DNA from: Acidobacteriota bacterium
Lineage (GTDB): Bacteria > Acidobacteriota > Vicinamibacteria > Fen-336
Assembly (NCBI GenBank): GCA_003222275.1
Contig: QHVJ01000152.1
Location: 1 to 47,449 of the forward strand
Length of the DNA stretch: 47,449 nt
Direction: 5' to 3'
Part shown: in pieces, positions 1-7,543 of the stretch
How positions within the stretch are numbered: position 1 is the first letter of the stretch
Layout: each line of letters starts with the position of its first letter
Made by a program: the position numbers and the translations under genes
The notes under the pieces: model-generated
What the model was told of the DNA's origin: nothing
Seen by the model: only the letters and a program-made list of their open reading frames with translations
Database searches by the model: none

Positions 1-461
1 ATGAAGTTCGTGACAGCGATCGCGGCGGCTCCCTTCATGTCCTGGGTGCCGCGCCCGTAGAAGTATCCGTCGCGCTCGACGAACTTGAACGGATCGAGAT
101 CGGGCGACCAGTCCTCTTTCGGCGCCTCGACCACGTCCAGATGCCCGAAGATCAGGATGGGTTTGGCCTTCCCGCTGCCGTGCAGGCGCGCGACGACATT
201 CTTCTTGCGCGCCGAAGGCCCGATCACCTGGATGTCGGCTTCGGGAAACCCCGCCGCGCGCAGTCGCTGCGCCACGGCCTCCGCGGCCGGCGTCGAGCCG
301 ACGCCGGAGTCCGTCGTCTTGATCTCGATCAGCTCTCGAAATATCTCACGCGCGAGCGGCCGGTAGTCGCGCGCGGCCGCAGCCTGCGTCCGGGTCGACA
401 GTGGGGTGAGGGACGCAACCAGACCGAGGATTAAGAACAAGGGACTGTTCTGCCTTTTCAT
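1..461 (-). CDS. M20-family metallopeptidase, exported (5' part only)
   Basis: Zinc-dependent exopeptidase or deacylase of the M20 family; the gene runs off the left edge, leaving 153 codons. The start is the ATG complementary to 459-461. Residues 1-30 look like a Sec signal peptide (MKRQ, a hydrophobic core, then a small-residue region ending AAAA). GHLDVV at 106-111 supplies the first metal His107 and catalytic Asp109, and GRGTQDMKG at 137-144 gives the bridging metal Asp141. These are the M20 hallmarks. The enzyme should act in the periplasm or outside the cell. Family is secure. Substrate (dipeptide, N-acyl amino acid or acyl amide) cannot be told without the rest of the protein. It faces away from the toxin-antitoxin remnants to its right, so no operon partner is visible. 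Confidence 0.85.
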   Translation of the reverse strand, partial: MKRQNSPLFLILGLVASLTPLSTRTQAAAARDYRPLAREIFRELIEIKTTDSGVGSTPAAEAVAQRLRAAGFPEADIQVIGPSARKKNVVARLHGSGKAKPILIFGHLDVVEAPKEDWSPDLDPFKFVERDGYFYGRGTQDMKGAAAIAVTNF

Positions 462-645
462 CGCCCCTCCACGCTGTTTCGCTCACTCTACCAGAGCAGG
501 TTGTAGACGGCCGCCGACCCTCCCGCTGTCCCGCTGTTGCCGATGCCGTGTCCAGTCTCGTGAGGTTCCTGCGCCGGGCGCGTCCGGGCAGTGGGACTCC
601 CAGGAGAAGGCAAGGCTGCAATCCAGGCCCATAATTGGGAGCGAC

Positions 646-870
646 ATGAGACTCACGCGCATCACCGTCCGCCCCGATGTCTGTACGGGAAAGCCATGTA
701 TCCGGGATCTTCGCTTTCCGGTGGCACGGCTGCTCCGGCTGCTCGCGGCGCGGCAGACGCCCGATCAGATCCTGACAGCGTATCCCTACCTCGAGGCCGC
801 GGACATCGACGAAGCGCTGGGGTACGCGGCCAGCCTCGCCGAAGACGAGACGATCGAGTTTGGCGGCTGA
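646..870 (+). CDS. DUF433 antitoxin-like protein
   Basis: A 74-residue protein of the DUF433 family, small helix-turn-helix proteins that usually precede a DUF5615 PIN-like toxin gene. The motif GKPCIRDLRFPVARLL near residue 15 is the family signature, followed by a helix-rich segment with PDQILTAYPYLEAADIDEAL. ATG 646 is chosen over longer in-frame starts because GGGAGCGAC sits just before it and homology begins there. The expected partner is missing: directly at its stop codon only a few codons resembling a DUF5615 start remain, followed by MazE/MazF-like sequence. It is thus probably an orphaned antitoxin. Repressor activity is inference. Confidence 0.75.
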   Translation: MRLTRITVRPDVCTGKPCIRDLRFPVARLLRLLAARQTPDQILTAYPYLEAADIDEALGYAASLAEDETIEFGG

Positions 871-1069
871 AGCTTCTAATCGATGCAGCTCAGGAAGGCG
901 CTCTGAGTCCGTGCGCCGGGTCCTACGGCAAGTCCTCGACGCGGAGATCGAACGGCGCATGGCCGACACTTACCGGCAGCAGCCGGACAACGCGGAGCCG
1001 GAGGTCATCGATCCCGAGGCCTGGGAGTCGCGAAAGCCGGCAACCCGGCGCCGCCAGCGCCGCCGTTGA
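860..1069 (+). CDS. MazE-like antitoxin, probably N-terminally truncated
   Basis: A 69-codon frame opening with TTG 860 (GTG 911 is an alternative) and ending in a TTGA overlap with the MazF gene, the usual translational coupling of such pairs. Residues from about 18 on, VRRVLRQVLDAEIERRMAD then a Trp-containing acidic stretch and an Arg-rich end, resemble the toxin-binding tail of MazE-like antitoxins. The expected N-terminal DNA-binding domain is absent: residues 1-17 read through the end of DUF433 and the DUF5615-like scrap. I read it as the back half of an antitoxin retained after a deletion. It could still bind toxin without binding DNA. Family placement is tentative. Confidence 0.45.
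   Translation: MAAEASNRCSSGRRSESVRRVLRQVLDAEIERRMADTYRQQPDNAEPEVIDPEAWESRKPATRRRQRRR
867..887 (+). pseudogene. Possible DUF5615 toxin start remnant
   Basis: Overlapping the DUF433 stop, the frame starting CTG at 867 reads LKLLIDA, close to the MKLLIDA/MRFLLDA opening of DUF5615 proteins that normally overlap a DUF433 gene by ATGA. Here the overlap is CTGA. After about seven codons the similarity ends. A match this short could be chance; the position is what makes it suggestive. Confidence 0.3.
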
Positions 1070-1560
1070 GACAGTACGAGCTGTGGTGGGCGCAGATGCC
1101 GGACCCGATAGGTCGGCGACCGGTTCTGCTGCTGTCCCGCAGTCGGGCCTACGAATACCTGACGCGGGTCATCGTCGTCGAGATCACGTCGACCGTCCGA
1201 AACATCCCTGCGGAGGTCAGCCTTGGATCCGCGGAGGGACTCCGGCACCGCTCGGTCGCCAACTTCGACAACGTCCATGTCGTCGCCAAGCAGCGCCTGC
1301 TTTCACGTATTGGCACCCTCAAGCCTCGGCGGGTCGACGAGGTCAGGCGCGCGCTCGCCCGGGTGGCCGGGATCCGGCCGCTCTCCCGCGCCATGCTCTG
1401 GTTCGAGTTCCGCAAGCTCACGGACGACGACCTGGGCGCGATCTTCGAGTTCCTCCGCTCGGTCCCGCCCGTGCGCCACCGCGTGAACAACGCGGATCCG
1501 CCGACGTACTGTCCGCGCTGTGCGCGGCGGCACGGGCTCGGGGAGCTCAACCCTCCCTGA
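1066..1560 (+). CDS. MazF/PemK-like toxin with cytochrome c-like C-terminal tail
   Basis: 164 residues from TTG 1066, overlapping the upstream stop. Residues 1-104 fit the MazF/PemK endoribonuclease fold: GRRPVLLLSR near the N-terminus, then IPAEVSLGSAEGL, VANFDNVHVVAKQRLL and a closing helix. Typical MazF proteins end here at 105-115 residues. The remainder is unlike MazF: FEFRKLTDDDLGAIFEFLRS, then PPVRHRVNNADPPTYC and PRCARRHGLGELN match the C-terminal end of exported mono- or diheme c-type cytochromes (LTDxDLxAIFAYL, then CxxCxxxHG). No heme-binding CXXCH remains (the tail has CPRC followed by A). The tail is most simply explained by a deletion that joined mazF in frame to a cytochrome gene. 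Whether the toxin is active is unknown. Confidence 0.65.
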   Translation: MRQYELWWAQMPDPIGRRPVLLLSRSRAYEYLTRVIVVEITSTVRNIPAEVSLGSAEGLRHRSVANFDNVHVVAKQRLLSRIGTLKPRRVDEVRRALARVAGIRPLSRAMLWFEFRKLTDDDLGAIFEFLRSVPPVRHRVNNADPPTYCPRCARRHGLGELNPP

Positions 1561-1623
1561 AGTGGGCGGCCCTCAGCGCGAGCTGCTCAAGGAGCTGGCC
1601 CGCGCAGGGGCCGACCTGGGTCG

Positions 1624-2100
1624 TCAGCCCCGCCGCGCCGCTTCGATGGTGGCGATGTCGATCTTCTTCATCGGCATCATCGCCGCGAAGGCGCGCTTCG
1701 CCTCACCGCCACCAGCCGCAAGCGCCTCGGTGAGCGCGCGCGGGGTGATCTGCCAGGACAGGCCCCAGCGGTCCTTGCACCAACCGCACTGGCTCTCCTT
1801 GCCGCCATTGCCGACGATCGCGTTCCAGTAGCGGTCCGTCTCTTCCTGGGTGGCCGTGGCGACCTGGAAGGAGAAGGCCTCGCTGTGCCTGAACTCCGGG
1901 CCGCCGTTGAGACCGAGACAGGGAATGCCCAGAACGGTGAACTCCACCGTCAGGACATCGCCCTCCTTGCCGCCCGGGTAGTCACCGGGGGCCTCGTGCA
2001 CAGCAATCACTTCACTATCCGGAAAGGTGGCGGCGTAGAAGCGCGCCGCCTCATGCGCGTCCTTGTCGAACCAGAGGCAGATCGTGTTCTTGGCCTTCAT
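1624..2100 (-). CDS. VOC family protein (PhnB / 3-dmu-9-like)
   Basis: 158-residue protein of the vicinal oxygen chelate superfamily, PhnB-like subgroup. It opens MKAKNTICLWFD with paired beta-alpha-beta units, a central GIPCLGLNGGPEF segment, and the C-terminal signature CGWCKDRWGLSWQITP. Length equals the family norm, so it is intact. Members are soluble and mostly of unknown reaction, despite the old name 3-demethylubiquinone methyltransferase. The ATG complementary to 2098-2100 follows AAGGAGCACAC. A second gene of the same subgroup survives only as a C-terminal half at 15214-15513. It stands alone, convergent with the MazF gene. Confidence 0.85.
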   Translation of the reverse strand: MKAKNTICLWFDKDAHEAARFYAATFPDSEVIAVHEAPGDYPGGKEGDVLTVEFTVLGIPCLGLNGGPEFRHSEAFSFQVATATQEETDRYWNAIVGNGGKESQCGWCKDRWGLSWQITPRALTEALAAGGGEAKRAFAAMMPMKKIDIATIEAARRG

Positions 2101-2235
2101 ACTTGTGTGCTCCTTGTGCTCGTGCGTCGTAGGCGGCGGACTCCCGCATGTCTATGCAAATCCTGGACCGCTACCTGGGTTGGGTTCGGGGCTCCGGCTG
2201 CGGTCGCGATGGGACTTGCGCTAGGATCGTCCCCC

Positions 2236-3303
2236 GTGCGCAGGCTGGCGCTGGCGATCGTGGGGACCGTCCTGGCCGCGTCCCGCGTATCCGCGCACCC
2301 CACCCCGTTCAGCTACGTCGATGTGACGATCGGCGAACGGCAGGTAGGCGTCGCGCTCGTCGCGCACGTCTTTGACGTGGCTCACGAGCTGGCCGCGCAG
2401 CCGCCGGACCTCCTGCTCGACGCAAAGCAGCTCGTCGCGCGTGGCGATGAGATCGTGGCGCGGCTCCTTCCGCGGGTCGGCCTCGTCACCGATGGCCATG
2501 TGCTCTCCTGTCGGCCCTCGGCGACGCCGGAAGCGCTGCCGGACCGCAGCGCCGTGCGGCTCCGCCTCGCGTGCGATGCGGACGGTCCGGCCGGAGTCCT
2601 GCAGGTGCGGGCGGCGCTGTTCCCGTACGACCCGGCTCACCAGACGTTCCTCAACGTGTACGAGCGCGGTGCGCTGCAGAGCCAATTCATCCTCGACCGT
2701 GACCATCCGGCGGCGGAGTACTTCACGGGCACGCGGCAAGGCGTCCTGGCCGTGGTCCGCCGCTTCCTGCCGGCCGGCGTCCATCACATCCTCATCGGGC
2801 CGGACCACCTGCTGTTCCTGGTGGGTCTCCTGCTCCTTGGCGGGTCGCTCCGACAGCTCGCCTGGATGGTCACGGCGTTCACGGCCGCGCACAGCCTGAC
2901 GCTGTCGATGGCGGCGCTTGCCCTGGTGACGCCGCCCGCGCGGATCGTCGAACCGGCCATCGCGCTCAGCATCGTGTACGTGGGCATCGACAACCTGCTG
3001 GTGAAGAACGGACGTGATGTGCGCGCCTGGATCGCGCTCGGCTTCGGCCTCGTCCATGGCTTCGGCTTCGCGAGCGTGCTGCGTGAGATGGACCTGCCGC
3101 GCCGCGCGCTGGGCTGGTCGCTCTTCTCGTTCAACTTCGGCGTCGAGATCGGCCAGCTCCTGGTGGTCCTGGCGGTCGCCTTCGCCCTCGCGTTGCTTCG
3201 GGCCCGCAGTGAGCGGGCGGGGCGGCGGCTGGCGGTGGTCGGCTCGGTGGTGGTGGCGGTGGCGGGCTCGTTCTGGTTCGTGCAACGGGTGTTTCTCTTG
3301 TGA
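2236..3303 (+). CDS. HupE/UreJ-like integral membrane protein
   Basis: 355 residues. GTG 2236 is preferred to upstream starts because AGGA at 2223-2226 lies nine bases ahead and it yields a clean signal peptide (MRRLALAIVGTVLAASRVSAHP). Residues 22 to about 175 form an extracytoplasmic domain. The C-terminal half has about seven membrane segments with HupE/UreJ_2 motifs: HHILIGPDHLLFLVGLLLL, FTAAHSLTLSMAAL, EPAIALSIVYVGIDN and GFGLVHGFGFASVL, whose His/Asp residues suggest metal passage. HupE/UreJ proteins are linked to nickel uptake, but this long-N-domain version is of unproven function. No hydrogenase or urease gene is nearby, so a nickel role is only a possibility. The MBL gene follows 37 bases later and may be cotranscribed. 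Confidence 0.8.
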   Translation: MRRLALAIVGTVLAASRVSAHPTPFSYVDVTIGERQVGVALVAHVFDVAHELAAQPPDLLLDAKQLVARGDEIVARLLPRVGLVTDGHVLSCRPSATPEALPDRSAVRLRLACDADGPAGVLQVRAALFPYDPAHQTFLNVYERGALQSQFILDRDHPAAEYFTGTRQGVLAVVRRFLPAGVHHILIGPDHLLFLVGLLLLGGSLRQLAWMVTAFTAAHSLTLSMAALALVTPPARIVEPAIALSIVYVGIDNLLVKNGRDVRAWIALGFGLVHGFGFASVLREMDLPRRALGWSLFSFNFGVEIGQLLVVLAVAFALALLRARSERAGRRLAVVGSVVVAVAGSFWFVQRVFLL

Positions 3304-3340
3304 GCGCGAGGCCCGCGGGCCGAGCGCGAGGAGGCGTCAG

Positions 3341-4261
3341 ATGACACGAAGCATCGCGCTGGGCGTGCTGTTGGCGGTGGGCGCGTTGTCGCTCGCGGTA
3401 TCGGGTTACCAGTCGCCCTCCCCGGCCGGTCCGAAGGTGGTGGAGGTCGAGAACGTCAAGCCCAACCTATACATGCTCAAGGGCGGGGGCGGCAACACCG
3501 CCGTCTTCGTGGGCACGAGCGGGGTGGTGGTCGTGGACACGAAGCTGCCGGGCTGGGGCCAGCCCATCCTCGACAAGATCAAGGAGCTGACGCCCAAGCC
3601 GGTGACCACGATCATCAACACGCACACGCACGGCGATCACGTCAGCGGCAACGTGGAGTTCCCGGCCACCGTCGATATCGTGACCCAGGACAACACGAAG
3701 GCCAACATGCAGAAGATGACGACTCCCACCGGCATCCCCGCCGGCGCCATGGCCAACGTGTTCCAGGCCGGTAGCAGCCGCGGGATGCCCAAGCGGACGT
3801 TCAAGGACACGATGACGCTCGGCAAGGACGCGGACCGGATCGATCTCTACTATTTCGGCCGCGGCCACACGAACGGCGACGCCTTCGTCGTGTTTCCGGC
3901 CCTGCACATCATGCACGCCGGCGACATGTTTGCGCGCAAGGGCCCGCCCCTCCTCGACGCCAACAACGGCGGCAGCGGGGTGGCCATCGGCGACACGCTC
4001 TCGAAGGTTGCCTCCCGCATCAAGGGCGTCGATAGCGTCATCACCGGCCACAGCACGCTCATGACGTGGCCCGACCTGGAGGAGTACGCGCGCTTCAACC
4101 AGGATTTCCTGGAGTGGGTGCGGGCGGAGATGAAGGCGGGCAAGACCGCCGAGGTCGCCGCCGCCGAGTACAAGCTCCCGGAGAAGTACGCCGGCTACAC
4201 GAACAACCCGGACCGCGTGAAGCTGAACGTGGCCGTGATCTACGACGAGCTCAAGAAGTGA
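3341..4261 (+). CDS. Metallo-beta-lactamase-fold hydrolase, exported
   Basis: 306-residue MBL-fold protein with an N-terminal signal or lipoprotein-like segment (MTRSIALGVLLAVGALSLAV). The metal motif THTHGDHVSGN at about 93-103 carries HxHxDH. GRGHTNGDAFVVFP near 174 gives the third His, AGDMF the bridging Asp and ITGHS near 235 the last His, so both zinc sites appear complete. The layout resembles exported MBL proteins of the SoxH/quinoprotein-relay-like group rather than a specific beta-lactamase; drug hydrolysis should not be assumed. ATG 3341 has GAGGAGG upstream. It lies 37 bases after the HupE-like gene on the same strand, suggesting a two-gene unit. Confidence 0.85.
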   Translation: MTRSIALGVLLAVGALSLAVSGYQSPSPAGPKVVEVENVKPNLYMLKGGGGNTAVFVGTSGVVVVDTKLPGWGQPILDKIKELTPKPVTTIINTHTHGDHVSGNVEFPATVDIVTQDNTKANMQKMTTPTGIPAGAMANVFQAGSSRGMPKRTFKDTMTLGKDADRIDLYYFGRGHTNGDAFVVFPALHIMHAGDMFARKGPPLLDANNGGSGVAIGDTLSKVASRIKGVDSVITGHSTLMTWPDLEEYARFNQDFLEWVRAEMKAGKTAEVAAAEYKLPEKYAGYTNNPDRVKLNVAVIYDELKK

Positions 4262-4363
4262 GGTTGACGCGCATCATGTGATTCAGCGGCTTCGGATCCG
4301 AGGCAACCTTTCGTGTCCGAGCGGCGTCAACGGTGCTGGAGACGTCCGCCCCGAGGAGGCCAC

Positions 4364-6802
4364 ATGGAGACCATCTGGCAGGACATGCGTTTCGGCGCGC
4401 GGATGCTGGCCCGCAGCCGTGGCTTCACGGCGGTGGCCGTCCTCACGCTGGCCCTCGGCATCGGCGCCAACAGCGCGATCTTCAGCTTCGTGAACGCGAT
4501 CCTGCTGCAACCCCTTCCCTACCCAGGGGCGGACAGGCTGGTCTTCCTCACCGAATGGTCCCAGCAGGTCCCGAACATGAGCTTCTCGGTGGCCAACTTC
4601 AACGACCTGCGGGACCAGAGCCGCGTCTTCGAGGCGCTCGTGGCGTCCCGCAACCAGAACTACATCCTCACCGGAACCGCCGAGCCCGAGCGGCTCGGCG
4701 GCCGCCAGGCGACCGTGGGCCTCTTCGGGACCATGGGCCTCGTGCCGGTCGTGGGCCGGGTCTTCACGGCGGAGGAGGACCGCCCGGGCGCGGAGCGCGT
4801 CGTCCTGCTCGGCGAGGGATTCTGGACCCGTCGCTTCGGCCGCGATCCGTCCGTGGTGGGACGTCCCCTGGTGCTGAACAACGAGCCGTACACCGTGATC
4901 GGCGTGCTGCCCGGCACCATGCACACGTCCTGGCGGCAGACCGACGTCTGGACGTCGCTGGGGCGCCTCGAGGACGAGGTCGGCGGGGCGAAGAACCGCG
5001 GCAACCATCCCGGCATCTACGTCATGGGCCGCCTGCGGCCGGGCGTCACCGTCGAGCAGGCGCGGGCGGACGTGGTCGCGCTGGCGAAACGGCTGGCCGA
5101 GCAATATCCGGAATCGAACGCCCGCCAGAGCATGACGCTGAGGCCCGCGCTGGAGGCCGTCGTGGGCGACCTCCGGCCGGCGCTGCTGATCCTGGTCGGA
5201 GCGGTCGGCTTCGTGCTCCTGATCGTCTGCGCGAACGTGGCCAACCTGCTGCTCGCCCGCGCGGTGACGAGGCAGAAGGAGATCGCGGTGCGGATGGCCC
5301 TCGGCGCGGGCCGGGCGCGCATCGTGCGGCAGCTCCTGACGGAGAGCGTGCTGCTCTCCTTGGCGGGCGGCCTGCTGGGACTGCTCCTCGCCTACGCCGG
5401 CATGCGCGCCCTGGTCGGCATCCTGCCCGCGAACACGCCGCGGCTCGAAGGCGTCTCTCTCGACCGAGTGGTCCTTGGCTTCACGCTCCTCGTCTCGATG
5501 GCGAGTGGCCTGATCTTCGGCCTGATCCCCGCGCTCCAGACCGCCAAGCCCGACACGTCCGAGATGCTCAAGGAAGGCGGCCGCGGCTCCAGCGGCGGGC
5601 CTGCGCGGCACCGCGCGCGCGCCCTGCTCGTGGTGTCGGAGGTGTCGCTGGCCCTCGTGCTGCTGATCGGCGCCGGCCTCATGATGAAGAGCTTCTTCCG
5701 CCTCCTCGACGCCGATCCCGGCTTTTCTTCGGACCGCGTCCTGGTCATGGCGGTCAGCCTGCCCGAGGCCCGCTACGACCAACCGGCGAAGTCGCGCGCC
5801 TTCTTCGAGCAGGTGCGGGAACGGCTGGACGGCACGCCGGGGATCGAGGCGAGGGGCATCACGACGCCGCTGCTGGGCGGATGGCAGACCGGCTTCAGGG
5901 TGGAGGGCCAGCCCGAACCGCCGCCCGGCCAGGGACCCTCCACGGACATCGCTCGCGTGGGCGGTGATTTCTTCCAGGTCATGGGCATCCGGCTCATCCG
6001 TGGCCGCTACTTCACCGAACAGGACCGCGAGGGCCAGCCGCTCGTCTGCATCGTCGACGAGACGATGGCCCGCACGTATTGGCCGGGCGAAGATCCGATC
6101 GGCAAGCGACTGCACCTGGGCGGCGGCGGCCACGACCAGCCGGAGAAGCCGTGGCTGACGGTGGTGGGTGTCGTGGCCCATGTCAAGAACTACGGTGTCG
6201 ACCAGGAGTCGCGCGTCGAGACCTACGTTCCCGCGCTCCAGGATCCGATCGGCTTCGCGGTCGTCGTCGTGAAGACGAGCGCCGAGACCGCCGGCGTGAC
6301 GGCGGCCGTGCGCGCGGCCGTCCAGGCGGTGGACAAGGACGTGCCGGTCTTCTCGGTGCGGCCGCTCTCGGAGATCGTGGCCGACAGCCGCGCGCCCAAG
6401 CGCCTCTCCGCGCAGCTCCTGGCCGGCTTCGCCGCCCTGGCGCTCCTGCTCGCCGCCATCGGCATCTATGGCGTCATGTCGTATTCGGTCACGCAGCAGA
6501 CCCGCGAGATCGGCATCCGCGTGGCGCTCGGTGCGCAGCGCCGCGACATCCTCAAGATGGTGGTGGGACAGGGCATGGCCCTAGCGGCCATCGGTGTGGC
6601 GCTCGGCCTGGCGCTGGCGCTCTCCCTTGCGTTCGGCCTCACCGAGGCACTGAGCACCATTCTCTTCCGCGTGAGCCGCACCGACCCGCCGACGTATGCG
6701 CTGGTCCCGGTGGTGCTGACCCTCGTCGCCCTGGTGGCCTGCTACGTGCCCGCCCGCCGCGCCCTGCGAATCGACCCCATGCGCGCTCTCCGTTGCGAGT
6801 GA
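4364..6802 (+). CDS. ADOP family duplicated orphan permease (no prefix domain)
   Basis: 812-residue MacB/FtsX-type ABC permease of the acidobacterial duplicated orphan permease class. The fold is doubled: TM1 (GFTAVAVLTLALGIGANSAI) at about 20-42, a MacB periplasmic core domain to about 265, an FtsX block with three membrane segments at 271-400 containing ANVANLLLARA and the coupling helix KEIAVRMALGAGRARI, a second TM near 420, a second periplasmic domain, and a final FtsX block from about 680 with REIGIRVALGAQRRDILKM. It ends in the usual RRALRIDPMRALR. ATG 4364 has GAGGAGG seven bases upstream. No ATPase or PadR gene adjoins it. Substrate is unknown. Confidence 0.92.
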   Translation: METIWQDMRFGARMLARSRGFTAVAVLTLALGIGANSAIFSFVNAILLQPLPYPGADRLVFLTEWSQQVPNMSFSVANFNDLRDQSRVFEALVASRNQNYILTGTAEPERLGGRQATVGLFGTMGLVPVVGRVFTAEEDRPGAERVVLLGEGFWTRRFGRDPSVVGRPLVLNNEPYTVIGVLPGTMHTSWRQTDVWTSLGRLEDEVGGAKNRGNHPGIYVMGRLRPGVTVEQARADVVALAKRLAEQYPESNARQSMTLRPALEAVVGDLRPALLILVGAVGFVLLIVCANVANLLLARAVTRQKEIAVRMALGAGRARIVRQLLTESVLLSLAGGLLGLLLAYAGMRALVGILPANTPRLEGVSLDRVVLGFTLLVSMASGLIFGLIPALQTAKPDTSEMLKEGGRGSSGGPARHRARALLVVSEVSLALVLLIGAGLMMKSFFRLLDADPGFSSDRVLVMAVSLPEARYDQPAKSRAFFEQVRERLDGTPGIEARGITTPLLGGWQTGFRVEGQPEPPPGQGPSTDIARVGGDFFQVMGIRLIRGRYFTEQDREGQPLVCIVDETMARTYWPGEDPIGKRLHLGGGGHDQPEKPWLTVVGVVAHVKNYGVDQESRVETYVPALQDPIGFAVVVVKTSAETAGVTAAVRAAVQAVDKDVPVFSVRPLSEIVADSRAPKRLSAQLLAGFAALALLLAAIGIYGVMSYSVTQQTREIGIRVALGAQRRDILKMVVGQGMALAAIGVALGLALALSLAFGLTEALSTILFRVSRTDPPTYALVPVVLTLVALVACYVPARRALRIDPMRALRCE

Positions 6803-6913
6803 CCGGGCGCGGGGCGCGGCGTGGCTGCCCGCCGGGCGCCAGACGGCAATCTTCTCGCGCAACTTCACTGACTCTGACGATCAGTGCAGCAAGCTGGCCC
6901 GTCCTTGCGGCCA

Positions 6914-7399
6914 TTACTGGATTGGCGCTTGGTTGAGTTCGGGTTTCGTGAACGACCAGTGGGAATGGATCGTTCGCCAGCGGCCGCCGATGAGCCGGAA
7001 AACCGCGGTCGAATTCCATCTCGAAGCGGCCTTCTCCGAGCCGTCGGGCTGTTTGCGGTAATTCACGATGTTGTACGTCAGCACGGCAATGTCGCCGTGA
7101 CGTTGCACCTTGGGATTCACCATCTCGTAGCGATCGACCTTGAACTTGCCCGCTAGGGGACCGATCAGCTGCTTCATCGCGTCGAGACCGTCCACTCGCC
7201 TGTCTTGTCCTGGATCGAAGTACGTGACCTCCGACGCATAGGTGTCGAGGAAGCCCTGAGGATCACCACGACCCCAGCGATCGAGGGCGGCTCGTTCAAC
7301 GGCGATCACTTCGTCCGGCCGGACCTCCTGCGCATGACCTGCAGGAGCGATCGTGAAGCCACCGGCGACCAACGCCAGCGTCAGTCTGAATGCGGACAT
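6914..7399 (-). CDS. SnoaL-like / DUF4440 NTF2-fold protein, exported
   Basis: 161-residue protein of the NTF2-like superfamily (SnoaL/DUF4440 type). ATG at 7399 is chosen because AGGTGA lies just upstream; GTG 7408 would add MKI. Residues 1-24 form a signal peptide ending AGHA. The mature part has the NTF2 pattern: a first helix with a lone Trp (ALDRWGRGDPQGFLDTYA), SEVTYFDPG, a central strand region VQRHGDIAVLTYNIVNY, and a terminal WRTIHSHWSF strand pair. Such proteins bind small ligands or isomerise them; no catalytic assignment is possible. It stands alone, convergent with the ADOP gene on its right-hand strand context. Confidence 0.8.
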   Translation of the reverse strand: MSAFRLTLALVAGGFTIAPAGHAQEVRPDEVIAVERAALDRWGRGDPQGFLDTYASEVTYFDPGQDRRVDGLDAMKQLIGPLAGKFKVDRYEMVNPKVQRHGDIAVLTYNIVNYRKQPDGSEKAASRWNSTAVFRLIGGRWRTIHSHWSFTKPELNQAPIQ

Positions 7400-7543
7400 G
7401 ATCTTCACCTCTAGGAGAGTCGGTTTGCTATCCCTGGGTGCATGGCGGCCAGGGGCAATCTATCGCGTTGACCGGGTGATGTCTTGAACGTTCTTGCGCT
7501 GGCGATAGGCGCCCCGCGTCATGCCTACCGTCTCATTCGAGGC

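Noticed and set aside
2236..3303. Dedicated hydrogenase or urease accessory protein
   Set aside because: No hydrogenase or urease gene is in the window and the large N-terminal domain differs from classical HupE/UreJ; only family-level naming is justified.
3310..3321. Palindrome GGCCCGCGGGCC between the HupE-like and MBL genes as terminator
   Set aside because: Too short, no loop, no T-tract, and the genes probably form one transcript.
4283..6181. A 632-codon minus-strand frame opposite the first ADOP gene
   Set aside because: Low-complexity R/H/A/Q/D composition typical of antisense frames in GC-rich DNA; the plus-strand ADOP gene explains the region.
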